Positions 1 to 7,239 of a stretch of DNA of 45,013 nt are shown here, one piece after another. The notes beneath the pieces were generated by a model that saw only the letters and a program-made list of their open reading frames with translations, was not told the origin of the DNA and did not search any database. The translations under genes were made by a program, and so were the position numbers. Each line of letters begins with the position of its first letter. The stretch's first letter is position 1. Source of the stretch: Paenibacillus artemisiicola (lineage in GTDB: Bacteria > Bacillota > Bacilli > Paenibacillales > Paenibacillaceae); contig NZ_JAGGDJ010000046.1 in the NCBI RefSeq assembly GCF_017652985.1, positions 1 to 45,013 of the forward strand, read 5' to 3'.

Positions 1-1647
1 GGCGGCGTTGAACGCCGCCTTGAGCGCGGCCGCGGTCAGCATGAGCAGCGCGGGCGTCCGCGCCGCGCCCAGCCCTTGCAGCACGGCGGCGGCCAGCGCG
101 CTCACGGTGCCGGCAAGCGCCGTGCACCCGACCAGCGCGAACGTCCGCGAGCCGTCCGCGTCCGCGTACAGCATGACGTTCATGGGCTCGGCCAGCAGCG
201 CGAGCCCTACGGCCGCGGCGGCGCCGACGCTCCAGGCGGCGCGCAGCACGAGCGCCGTCTGCCGCCGGATCCTGTCCGCGTCGCCGCTCGCGCGGGCGCC
301 CGCCAGCGCGGGCACGAACGCCCCGCCCATCGCGCCGGCGACCATCACGACCAGCTGCACGAGCGGCTGCCCGCGGCTGTACAGCCCGAACAGCGACATC
401 GCCTCGGGCTGGGCGAGGCCGTCGCCCTGCAGCAGCCGCGGCACGGTGAACGCGTCCACGACGTTCAGCACGGGCAGCGCGAGGGCGCCCAGCGTCACGG
501 GCACCGCCAGCAGGGCGAGCCGCTTCATCAGCGCGGGCAGGCTCGCCGCGGCGGCATCCGAATCGCCGCCTGCCCGGCCGCCGCCCGCCGCGGCGGCTTC
601 CGAACGGCGCCGCTCCCGCGCGTCCGCCCATGAAGCCGCCTCGCCCGGAAGCCCTGGTTCGGCGGACGGCCGCGCGCCCAGAATCCGAACATTCGTCCCC
701 GGGCTTGCGGCCTCGCCCAGGCCGTCGCGGCTCCGTCCCTGGCCGCGCGCCCGCTTCGGCGGCCGCTCATTGCCGCGGTCCGCGGGGCGCTCATTCAGCG
801 CGTCGGCCCCGGTACCGGCCGCGGCCCGCTTCTTCTCCCATGCCCAGTATCCGACGATCGCCGCGAGCCCGGCCGTGCCGCCGATCGCGGAACCCGCGGT
901 CGCGCCGGCCGCAAGCCGGGCGTCGGGCCAGCCGAGCTGCCAGCCGGCGATCAGCAGCGCCAGCATGCCGGCGACGCGCACCGCCTGCTCGGCCAGCTGC
1001 GAGGCCGCCGACGGCAGCATATGGCCGCGGCCCTGGTAATAACCGCGGAACGCCGCCATGACCGGGGCCACCCAGAACGCGAGCGACGAGGCGCGGACCG
1101 CCTGTACGGCGGCGTCGTCGCCGAGCCAGTCCGCGATCTGGCGCGCGCCCGTCCACAGCAGCAGGAAGCCGGCGATGCCGCACGCCGCCAGCAGCCGGAC
1201 GCTCGCCGACAGCACGCGCGCCGAGCCGTTCCGGTCCCCGGCGGCTTCGCGCTCGGCGACCAGCAGCGAAATCGCCACGGGAAAGCCCGCCGTCACCATG
1301 ACGAGCAGCAATTGGTACAAAGGATATACCGCGTTATAAATGCCGAAAACGCGGTCGCCCGCGATGTTTTGCATCGGAATCTTCTGCAGCGTGCCGAGCG
1401 CCTTGCTTACCAGCATCGCGCCGCCCATCAAGGCGGCGCCCCGCATGAATCGCGGTCCCGTCCCGCCGCTGCGCCGCTCCGCGCCTTCGCCCTCGCTCCT
1501 CGACGATGCCTGTCCATCCTCGTGCCGTCCGTCTTGCCCGCCAAGGGCGCGAACGTCCCGTTCCTCGCTCCCGGCGCCTCCCGCCAAGTTCCCCGCTTGC
1601 TTTTGCTTCACGCTTCCGCACCTGCCTGTCTCTTCTCCTGCCCCCAT
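1..1647 (-). CDS. MOP-superfamily polysaccharide/lipid flippase, SpoVB/YabM family (3' end outside window)
   Basis: The minus-strand frame is open from 1647 to the left edge, so the C-terminus is missing (about 549 residues visible). After a hydrophilic leader the protein reads as hydrophobic helices, beginning MRGAALMGGAMLVSKALG, then IPMQNIAGDRVFGIYNAVYP, the typical first and second helices of SpoVB/MurJ-like exporters of lipid-linked cell-wall precursors. A charged Arg/Gly/Ala-rich insertion lies near 550-800. It follows spoVT, as yabM does in B. subtilis. The start is uncertain: the ATG at 1647 overlaps a TATAAT-like string and has no ribosome site, a GTG lies at 1611, and the ATG at 1446 starts right before the first helix. 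The first ~67 residues (Gly/Glu/Arg rich) may not be translated. Confidence 0.8.
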   Translation of the reverse strand, partial: MGAGEETGRCGSVKQKQAGNLAGGAGSEERDVRALGGQDGRHEDGQASSRSEGEGAERRSGGTGPRFMRGAALMGGAMLVSKALGTLQKIPMQNIAGDRVFGIYNAVYPLYQLLLVMVTAGFPVAISLLVAEREAAGDRNGSARVLSASVRLLAACGIAGFLLLWTGARQIADWLGDDAAVQAVRASSLAFWVAPVMAAFRGYYQGRGHMLPSAASQLAEQAVRVAGMLALLIAGWQLGWPDARLAAGATAGSAIGGTAGLAAIVGYWAWEKKRAAAGTGADALNERPADRGNERPPKRARGQGRSRDGLGEAASPGTNVRILGARPSAEPGLPGEAASWADARERRRSEAAAAGGGRAGGDSDAAAASLPALMKRLALLAVPVTLGALALPVLNVVDAFTVPRLLQGDGLAQPEAMSLFGLYSRGQPLVQLVVMVAGAMGGAFVPALAGARASGDADRIRRQTALVLRAAWSVGAAAAVGLALLAEPMNVMLYADADGSRTFALVGCTALAGTVSALAAAVLQGLGAARTPALLMLTAAALKAAFNAA

Positions 1648-1683
1648 TATACCCTAACGGTCGGCAGAGAAGAGACGCGGACG

Positions 1684-1705
1684 CAAAAAAGCCCTCCCGA
1701 AGGCT
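1684..1705 (-). terminator. Intrinsic terminator after spoVT
   Basis: On the minus strand AGCCTTCGGGAGGGCT folds into a six-pair stem with a CGGG loop, followed by six T. It lies between spoVT and the flippase gene. Confidence 0.7.
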
Positions 1706-1729
1706 GGCCTTCAAGAGAGCTTGTCGTCG

Positions 1730-2272
1730 TCATTGTTCCATTTGTTTGGCGAGGAAGCCGGCTGCGGTTTCCACCATTTTCGTTTCCATCTGCGACATCT
1801 TCGTCGCTTCGTCCTTGCTCAGCAGCACGACCGTTCCGATCGGATCGCCGCCCGCGACGATCGGCGCGGCCACGAACGAGCTGAACGTTTCGCCGACGTC
1901 CTTCACGACCTCGAACGAGCCGCCGTTGGATTCCACGACCGTCTTCCGGCTGTCCATGCAGCCCTCCAGCATCGAGCCGATCTGTTTCTCCAGGTACTCC
2001 TTCTTCGGCGCGCCGGCCACGGCGATGATGTTGTCGCGGTCCGTGATCAGCGTGATATGATTCGTGCTTTCGGAGAGGGATTCCGCGTATTCCTTGGCAA
2101 AATCGCCGAGCTCGCCGATCGGGGAGTACTTCTTCAAAATAACCTCGCCGTCGCGGTCGACGAAGATTTCCAGCGGGTCGCCCTCGCGGATACGCAGCGT
2201 ACGGCGGATTTCCTTAGGGATGACGACCCGGCCGAGGTCGTCGATGCGACGGACAATTCCAGTTGCTTTCAT
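1730..2272 (-). CDS. spoVT: Stage V sporulation protein T, AbrB-type transcription regulator
   Basis: 180 residues, the usual SpoVT length. The N-terminal ~50 residues form the SpoVT/AbrB swapped-hairpin DNA-binding domain (MKATGIVRRIDDLGRVVIPK). The rest is a GAF-like sensor domain ending in a helix rich in Lys/Met/Glu. SpoVT acts in the forespore, tuning sigma-G dependent genes. In B. subtilis it directly follows mfd; here 14.5 kb of other genes plus a foldase gene intervene, so it must have its own promoter. I looked for a sigma-G site upstream: GAATA is present near 2344 but no good CATnnTA partner follows. Confidence 0.97.
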   Translation of the reverse strand: MKATGIVRRIDDLGRVVIPKEIRRTLRIREGDPLEIFVDRDGEVILKKYSPIGELGDFAKEYAESLSESTNHITLITDRDNIIAVAGAPKKEYLEKQIGSMLEGCMDSRKTVVESNGGSFEVVKDVGETFSSFVAAPIVAGGDPIGTVVLLSKDEATKMSQMETKMVETAAGFLAKQMEQ

Positions 2273-2492
2273 GTTCTAGTTGCCCCACTTTCCTTGGAAG
2301 GTTTTGAATTCGACTGGACGATGGTGATGCCGGCAGAGCTTTATTATTCAAGAGGAGAGAATCCTTGAAAGAGGTGTTTAGCGAACTGACCATAGTATTC
2401 ATCCCCTCCCATTTTCTTATGCATTGGGCAAAACGCGCCGCGGCCGTCCGCGCGAGGCCGCGAAAGCCTTCGGCGCGGGGCGCGCGACGCGC

Positions 2493-2524
2493 AAAAAAAA
2501 CCGCCGCTCATAGCCGAGCGGCGG
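2493..2524 (-). terminator. Strong intrinsic terminator of the guanidine-type ABC operon
   Basis: A perfect nine-pair stem (CCGCCGCTC / GAGCGGCGG) with a six-base loop and eight T on the minus strand. The stop codon of the small ORF at 2508-2612 falls at the loop/stem junction. Confidence 0.92.
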
Positions 2525-2612
2525 GATGACGGAAGAACATCAGCGTCACGACGAAACCGAGTACGGTCAACATTCGCCCTCGCGGGCGGGCGGCCTTGCC
2601 AATACGTTCCAT
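2508..2612 (-). CDS. Possible 34-aa single-span membrane miniprotein at the end of the ABC operon
   Basis: ATG at 2612 preceded by GGGGAGAGATCGACC, a fair ribosome site. The product starts with a basic segment (MERIGKAARPRGR), then a hydrophobic stretch (MLTVLGFVVTLMFF), and stops inside the terminator hairpin. It begins 46 bases after the ATPase stop, in the same transcript. I recognise no family. A Lys/Arg-rich N-terminus followed by one short helix would fit a small transporter-associated peptide, but chance cannot be excluded because the ORF is short. Confidence 0.4.
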   Translation of the reverse strand: MERIGKAARPRGRMLTVLGFVVTLMFFRHPAARL

Positions 2613-2657
2613 GGTCGATCTCTCCCCGTGCGGTCGTTTTGGAATATCGATAATCCG

Positions 2658-3521
2658 TCAATGCTTCAGCAGCGCGCCCAGCTCCCGCTTGAGCGCCAGA
2701 AATCCCGGCAGCTCCCGAACCTCCGGCGTCCGCCGGGCGGGCAGCGCCACGTCGAACGTCTTCAGGATCCGCCCCGGATGGGCGCCCATGACGACGATCC
2801 GCTGGGACAGAAAGACCGCTTCCTCGATGTCGTGCGTGATGAAGAGCACGGTCGTCTTCTCCTTCTCCCACACCTCGAGCAGCAGCTCCTGCATCTCCAG
2901 CTTCGTCTGCGCGTCGAGCGCGCCGAACGGTTCGTCCATGAGCAGCACCTTCGGACGGTTGGCGAGCGCCCGGGCGATGGCCACCCGCTGCTTCATGCCG
3001 CCGGAGAGCTGCTTCGGATAGGCGTTCGCGAACGACTCCAGCTTGATCACCTTCAAATAATGGCTGCTGATCGCCCGGCGTTCCAGCGTGGAGACGCCCT
3101 TCAGCTTCGGCCCGTATTCGATGTTCTCGCGCACGGTCAGCCACGGAAACAGCGTGTAGCCTTGAAACACCATGCCCCGCTCCGCGCCCGGGCCGACGAC
3201 CTCCTCCCCGTCCAGCAGCACGCTGCCGTCCGTCGGCTCGTCGAGCCCGGCGACGATGCGCAGCAGCGTCGACTTGCCGCAGCCCGACGGCCCGACGATC
3301 GTCACGAACGCGTTCGCGCCGACCGTCAGATCGATGGGGGCCAGCGCTTCGAACCGGCTTTTCTTGGTTTCGTACACCTTCGTCAGACCCGTAACGGCGA
3401 TTTCGCCCGCTTGTTTCGCGCCTGCGTCCCTGCCCGGGTCCGTGCCGGCCGCCGTCCTTGCCGGACCAGCCGGCGGCAGCGCCTTTTCTTCAACCGCTTC
3501 GCGCTTCGCTGCAGCTTCCAC
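2658..3521 (-). CDS. ABC transporter ATP-binding protein, SsuB/TauB/NrtD family (probable guanidine or related N-compound uptake)
   Basis: 287 residues. Walker A is GPSGCGKST, the signature is LSGGMKQR, Walker B is VLLMDEPFGALD, and the switch His is in FITHDIEEA. This is the nitrate/sulfonate/taurine importer ATPase family. A ~35-residue charged/Pro-Ala N-terminal extension precedes the domain, which begins at IAVTGLTKVYETKK. It is the third main gene of an operon with the permease (69-bp gap) and the binding protein. Annotation by homology alone would say sulfonate/nitrate. The ykkC riboswitch and GlnR boxes upstream of the operon argue instead for a nitrogen compound, probably guanidine; that substrate is inferred. 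Confidence 0.93.
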   Translation of the reverse strand: MEAAAKREAVEEKALPPAGPARTAAGTDPGRDAGAKQAGEIAVTGLTKVYETKKSRFEALAPIDLTVGANAFVTIVGPSGCGKSTLLRIVAGLDEPTDGSVLLDGEEVVGPGAERGMVFQGYTLFPWLTVRENIEYGPKLKGVSTLERRAISSHYLKVIKLESFANAYPKQLSGGMKQRVAIARALANRPKVLLMDEPFGALDAQTKLEMQELLLEVWEKEKTTVLFITHDIEEAVFLSQRIVVMGAHPGRILKTFDVALPARRTPEVRELPGFLALKRELGALLKH

Positions 3522-3590
3522 CCGCGTTCCCTCCCCGTAAGTCTCCCTGTCGGGAGCTGCTATCCGTTTCTTCCGGCTCGGCCGCCGCGC

Positions 3591-4400
3591 TTAGGCCCAA
3601 GGGAACAATCTGCGGTTCAGGAACGCGAAGATCCGGTCGCTGATCAGTCCGAGCAAGCCGATGACGATAATGCCGACGAAAATTTGATCCGTGTTCAGGA
3701 AGCGCTGCGCCTTCATGATGGCGTACCCGAGACCGCTGTTGACCGCCACGAGCTCCGCCACGACGAGGTACGTCCACGCCCAGCCGAGGATCAGGCGCAG
3801 CGTGTTCATCAGCTGCGGCTGAATGGCCGGAATGAGCACCGTTTCGATCGCCTTCCACCGCCCGGCGCCGAGCGTGAACGACGCCTGCAGCAGGTCGTGC
3901 GACACGCGGCGCGTGTTGTCGGCGACCATCAGCACGAGCTGAAAGAAGCAGCCGAGGAAGATCAGCAGGATCTTCGCCCATTCCCCGATGCCCGCCCATA
4001 CCATGATGAGCGGAATGAACGCGACGGCCGGCATGTAGCGGATGAATTCCATCGGCGGCTCCACGAACGCTTCCCCGAGCTTGAACGTGCCGGCGAGAAT
4101 GCCGAGCGGAATGCCGACGGCGCAGGCAAGCGCGAACCCCGCGGAGACGCGGAAGACGCTGATGCCGATGTGATGCCAGTAGTCGCTCGTGCCGAGCAGC
4201 GACGCCATCTCCCGCAGCACGAGGTCCGGCGCGGGCAGGAAGACGGGATTGACCGCCTTCCCGTAGCTGAGCGCGGACCAGAGCGCGAGCAGCAGCAGGA
4301 ACGACAGGCCGGCGGCGAAGGCGAACGGCCTTCCGCCGATGTCCTTGAACATTTGGAACAGAGGTGCTTTCCGGCGTCTCTTCGCGGTCATCGTCCTCAC
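3591..4400 (-). CDS. ABC transporter permease, SsuC/TauC family
   Basis: 269 residues with about six membrane helices and the cytoplasmic coupling loop near residues 170-195 (LLQASFTLGAGRWKAIETVL), matching the EAA loop of BPD-type permeases. The N-terminus is basic (MRTMTAKRRRKAP). The ATG overlaps the stop of the upstream binding-protein gene by four bases (ATGA), which indicates translational coupling. It forms the membrane channel with the ATPase at 2658-3521. Confidence 0.93.
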   Translation of the reverse strand: MRTMTAKRRRKAPLFQMFKDIGGRPFAFAAGLSFLLLLALWSALSYGKAVNPVFLPAPDLVLREMASLLGTSDYWHHIGISVFRVSAGFALACAVGIPLGILAGTFKLGEAFVEPPMEFIRYMPAVAFIPLIMVWAGIGEWAKILLIFLGCFFQLVLMVADNTRRVSHDLLQASFTLGAGRWKAIETVLIPAIQPQLMNTLRLILGWAWTYLVVAELVAVNSGLGYAIMKAQRFLNTDQIFVGIIVIGLLGLISDRIFAFLNRRLFPWA

Positions 4401-5419
4401 TCCTTGGCGGCTTTCTCGACGAACCTCGCGTCGAACAACGCGTCGAAATCCTTAATGTCGCCGACCATGTCGAGCTTCTTCAGGAAGTCGGCCGTCGTCT
4501 TGGCGGTGAAGCTAAGCGAGGTATAGTCGTTATCCCGCTTGCCGAACGCCTTCACGTTGTCGTCGGCTCCGAACAGCTTGATGCCCGAGAGGCCCTGCTT
4601 GAAGTCCTCCGGCGTCGTCTCCGCCTTCTCCGCCATCAGCTTGATGGCTTCGTCCTGATGGGACTTGAAGTAGTTGAGCGCCTCGAACCAGGCGTCGACG
4701 ATCTTCTGGATGTCGTCCGGCCGGTTTTTCACGACGCTGTCGCGGAAGACGAGCAGGTCCGGAATGAGCCCCGGCGTGTCTTTGGAGGAGAACAGCACCT
4801 TGCCCTTGCCTTCCTTGACCGCGGTCGTCTTGAACGGCTCCCACAGCACGGAGGCGTCGGTCTTGCCGGAGATGAACGCCGGCCCGGCGTCGTTGACCGT
4901 CATGTTCACATAGTTGACGTCCTTCTCGCCCATGCCGTTCTGGGCGAGCGCCGTCAGCAGCAGCAGATGGTCCACCGTGCCGAGCTCCGTCGCGACCGTC
5001 TTGCCCTTTAGCTCTTGGATCGACCCGATGTTCGTCTTGCTCACGATGGCGTCGCCGCCGAAGGAATTATCGTTGACGAGGACGGCCTTCAGCCCGATGC
5101 CCTTCGAGGCCGGCGCGAGCGTGTCGCTGAGCGTCTGGCTGTTCGCGTCCACCTTGCCCGTCGCGAGCGCCTGCAGGGAGTCGCTGTAGACGGGAAACCA
5201 TTTCAATTCGACGTTCACGCCGTGCTTCTCGAAGAAGCCCTTCTCGTCGACCAAGTACCAGAAAAACCAGCCCGGCCACGGGCTGAGCGCGATCGTGATC
5301 GGTTCGCCCGATGCCCCCGAGGACGATTCCTTGGCCCCTCCGCAGCCGGCCAGCGTCGTCAGCAGGACGGCCAGCGCCAGCACCCCGGCCATTCGTTGCC
5401 TTGCTTTCCCCATCTTCAT
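4397..5419 (-). CDS. ABC transporter substrate-binding lipoprotein, SsuA/NrtA-like
   Basis: 340 residues. A lipoprotein signal peptide ends at LAGC with the lipidated Cys at residue 26. The mature part is a periplasmic-binding type II fold; near its start is PWPGWFFWYLVDEKGFFEKH, and the Trp/Pro-rich opening resembles binding proteins found beside urea carboxylase genes (recalled from family knowledge, not searched). The ribosome site AAGGGGAG lies nine bases before the ATG at 5419. First gene of the operon; its leader holds a ykkC-type riboswitch and its promoter two GlnR/TnrA boxes, so expression should need both low nitrogen and ligand. Confidence 0.92.
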   Translation of the reverse strand: MKMGKARQRMAGVLALAVLLTTLAGCGGAKESSSGASGEPITIALSPWPGWFFWYLVDEKGFFEKHGVNVELKWFPVYSDSLQALATGKVDANSQTLSDTLAPASKGIGLKAVLVNDNSFGGDAIVSKTNIGSIQELKGKTVATELGTVDHLLLLTALAQNGMGEKDVNYVNMTVNDAGPAFISGKTDASVLWEPFKTTAVKEGKGKVLFSSKDTPGLIPDLLVFRDSVVKNRPDDIQKIVDAWFEALNYFKSHQDEAIKLMAEKAETTPEDFKQGLSGIKLFGADDNVKAFGKRDNDYTSLSFTAKTTADFLKKLDMVGDIKDFDALFDARFVEKAAKE

Positions 5420-5475
5420 ACGTCCCCACTCCCCTTCTCTCGCTCGGGCTCCCGGCGGACCGGATGCCTCCCGCG

Positions 5476-5516
5476 TATAAAAAGAAAAAGCCCAAGGAGA
5501 GATCTCCCAGGCTTTT
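5476..5516 (-). terminator. Riboswitch expression platform: attenuating terminator
   Basis: AAAGCC / GGGCTTT and GGAGA / TCTCC pair into one long hairpin, followed on the minus strand by TTTTTCTTTTT. Its 5' arm is the conserved 3' end of the aptamer, so ligand binding should prevent terminator formation (an ON switch). Confidence 0.85.
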
Positions 5517-5625
5517 GTCCTTCCGTGTTATATGGGTCCGCCGGGCCGCGCGGTTGCGGGACGGAGCGCCATACGCCGCCTCTTGGACCAGACTGACCGC
5601 GAACGGTCACGGAACCCTAGACAGC
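5503..5625 (-). ncRNA. ykkC-class riboswitch, most likely guanidine-I
   Basis: Conserved ykkC landmarks occur in order on the minus strand: CTAGGGTTCCG (about 5610-5620), CTGGTCCAAGAGG, then ACACGGAAGGACAAAAG followed by CCTGGGAGA at 5503-5511. A helix closed by TGACCG / CGGTCA separates the first two. The class includes guanidine, ppGpp and PRPP subtypes that differ at a few positions. NitT/TauT-type transporters are a known companion of the guanidine subtype, and I read the sequence that way. One deviation is CCAAGAG where CCGAGAG is usual. Confidence 0.88.
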
Positions 5626-5670
5626 CTATCGTTCCCAAGGGATGTCGCGTGCCGGGAACCGATTTGAAGT

Positions 5671-5687
5671 TGTGAGGTAACCTTACA
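5671..5687. promoter_or_regulatory. GlnR/TnrA box II (downstream, repressing position)
   Basis: TGTGAGGTAACCTTACA is an exact match to TGTNA-N7-TNACA. It lies a few bases downstream of the predicted transcription start (~5690), where bound GlnR should block transcription. Confidence 0.85.
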
Positions 5688-5696
5688 TTTATCTGT

Positions 5697-5726
5697 ATTG
5701 TAAAAGCCGACCTCTGCATGTGTCAA
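5697..5726 (-). promoter_or_regulatory. Sigma-A promoter of the guanidine-type ABC operon
   Basis: Minus-strand TTGACA (5721-5726), 18-bp spacer, TACAAT (5697-5702). The start point would be near 5690, giving a leader of about 270 nt that contains the riboswitch. Confidence 0.85.
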
Positions 5727-5732
5727 TACTTA

Positions 5733-5749
5733 TGTTAGGTTTTATTACA
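5733..5749. promoter_or_regulatory. GlnR/TnrA box I (upstream, activating position)
   Basis: TGTTAGGTTTTATTACA is an exact match to TGTNA-N7-TNACA, centred about 51 bp upstream of the predicted start, six bp from the -35 hexamer. This is the position from which TnrA or GlnR-type proteins activate. Confidence 0.87.
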
Positions 5750-5774
5750 TAAATCCGATTCACCGTTCCGCGAA

Positions 5775-6476
5775 TCACACCGTCAAGTAGTGCCGGATCA
5801 CCTCGTCGTTCACGTCCTCGAGGCCGCCCTCCCAGGCGACCGCGCCTTTCTCGAGGATGTAGAAGTAGTCGCCGACGCTCTTCACGAACTCGAGGCTTTG
5901 CTCCGCGAGCAAAATCGCGGTCTTCCCGTCCGCCTTGATGGACCGGATGACGTCGCGGATATCCTCGACGATGGACGGCTGGATGCCTTCGCACGGCTCG
6001 TCGAGCAGCAGCAGGTCCGGCTCCGCCGCCAGCGCCCGGGCGAACGCGAGCTGCTGCTGCTGCCCGCCGCTCAAGTCGCCGCCCCGACGATCGTACATCG
6101 CCGGCAGCGCCGGGAATTTCGCGATCGCCGATTCCGGAATCGCCCGCTTCTTCGCCGCCGATGCCTCCAAGCCGAGGAACACGTTCTCGAACACGGTCAG
6201 CTGCGGAAATACCTCGCGGCCCTGCGGCACGTAGCCGATCCCCTGCTTCGCGCGCTGTCCCGGCGGGCGCTTGGTAAGATCGGTCCCCTTATAGGAGACC
6301 GAGCCTTTGCGCGCCTTCAGCACGCCCATGATGCTCTTCATCAGCGTCGTCTTGCCGACGCCGTTGCGCCCGAGCAGGCAGACCACCTGCCCCGGCCTCA
6401 CCTGCAGCGTGACCCCGCGCAGGATCACGCTTTCCCCGTACCCCGCTTCAAGCTGTTGAACGGCCAGCATCGGCAT
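5775..6476 (-). CDS. urtE: Urea ABC transporter ATP-binding subunit UrtE
   Basis: 233 residues, LivF-like. Walker A GRNGVGKTT, signature LSGGQQQQ, Walker B LLLLDEPCEGIQPS; the EGIQPS sequence is characteristic of UrtE. It is the last gene of urtABCDE and overlaps urtD by 29 bases. Two ATGs (6476 and 6470) share one ribosome site (AAGGCGGG); the second has better spacing. No convincing terminator follows before the next promoter at 5697-5726, so some read-through into the guanidine-type operon is possible. Confidence 0.95.
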   Translation of the reverse strand: MPMLAVQQLEAGYGESVILRGVTLQVRPGQVVCLLGRNGVGKTTLMKSIMGVLKARKGSVSYKGTDLTKRPPGQRAKQGIGYVPQGREVFPQLTVFENVFLGLEASAAKKRAIPESAIAKFPALPAMYDRRGGDLSGGQQQQLAFARALAAEPDLLLLDEPCEGIQPSIVEDIRDVIRSIKADGKTAILLAEQSLEFVKSVGDYFYILEKGAVAWEGGLEDVNDEVIRHYLTV

Positions 6477-7239
6477 CCCGCCTTTTCCCCAGATACACTT
6501 CCGCGACCCGCCCGTCGCGCTGCACCTCGTCCATCGCGCCTTCCGTCAGCAGCCTGCCCTCGTGCATCACGGTCACCTTGCTCGCGAACGTGCGCACGAA
6601 CTCCATGTCGTGCTCCACCACGATGACGGAGCGCGTTTTGCGGATCTCCCGCAGCAGCTCGCCGGTCCTCGCCGTCTCGTCGTCGGTCATGCCCGCCACG
6701 GGCTCGTCGAGCAGCAGAATCTCCGGCTCCTGGAGCAGCATCATGCCGATCTCGAGCCACTGCTTCTCGCCGTGCGACAGTCCGCCGGCGCGCAGCCGCG
6801 CCTTGTCCGCGAGGCCGATCATCTCCAGCTGTGCCGCGATGCGATCGCGTTCCTCCGGGCGCAGCCTCGCGCGCATGGCGGCGAAGACGCCGCGTTTCTG
6901 CTTCATCGCGAGCTCCGCGTTCTCGTAGACCGTGAGCGACGCGAAGATCGACGGCGTCTGGAATTTGCGCCCGATGCCGAGCTCCGCGATCCGATGCTCC
7001 TTCATGCGGGTGATGTCGATCGCGGCCGAGGCGCCGAAGAGCACCTTCCCCGCGGCCGGCTTCGTCTTGCCGCAGATGACGTCGAGCAGCGTCGTTTTCC
7101 CGGCGCCGTTCGGCCCGATCAAGAACCGCAGCTCCCCGCGCGCGAGCGCTAGATTCATCCCTCGCACCGCCTTGAAGCCGTCGAATTCGACGGTCACGTC
7201 CTCACACCGCAGGATAACGGACTCCGTCGGCTCCTTCAT
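6448..7239 (-). CDS. urtD: Urea ABC transporter ATP-binding subunit UrtD
   Basis: 263 residues, LivG-like. Walker A GPNGAGKTT, signature LSHGEKQW, Walker B ILLLDEPVAGMTDDE, all typical of UrtD. FKAVRGMNLALARGELRFLIG opens the nucleotide-binding domain. Its start lies 38 bases inside urtC, its stop 29 bases inside urtE, giving tight translational coupling. It pairs with UrtE to energise uptake through UrtB/UrtC. Confidence 0.95.
   Translation of the reverse strand: MKEPTESVILRCEDVTVEFDGFKAVRGMNLALARGELRFLIGPNGAGKTTLLDVICGKTKPAAGKVLFGASAAIDITRMKEHRIAELGIGRKFQTPSIFASLTVYENAELAMKQKRGVFAAMRARLRPEERDRIAAQLEMIGLADKARLRAGGLSHGEKQWLEIGMMLLQEPEILLLDEPVAGMTDDETARTGELLREIRKTRSVIVVEHDMEFVRTFASKVTVMHEGRLLTEGAMDEVQRDGRVAEVYLGKRRDADAGRSTA

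Noticed and set aside
1637..1652. TATAAT overlapping the possible ATG of the flippase gene
   Set aside because: No acceptable -35 at 16-18 bp, so I do not call it a promoter, though it weakens the ATG at 1647.
2214..2402. 62-aa minus-strand ORF upstream of and overlapping spoVT
   Set aside because: GGGAGGGG touches its first ATG with no spacing, the sequence looks random and it runs into spoVT in another frame.
2344..2424. 26-aa minus-strand ORF (MHKKMGGDEYYGQF...) ending 71 bp before spoVT
   Set aside because: No ribosome site before its ATG and no recognised family; composition is protein-like but evidence is too thin.
2526..4526. 666-codon plus-strand open frame opposite the ABC operon
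   Set aside because: Arg/His/Glu-rich shadow of the ATPase and permease genes, without motifs.
5750..5775. Possible terminator after urtE (GATTC / GAATC)
   Set aside because: Only five pairs and no T run.
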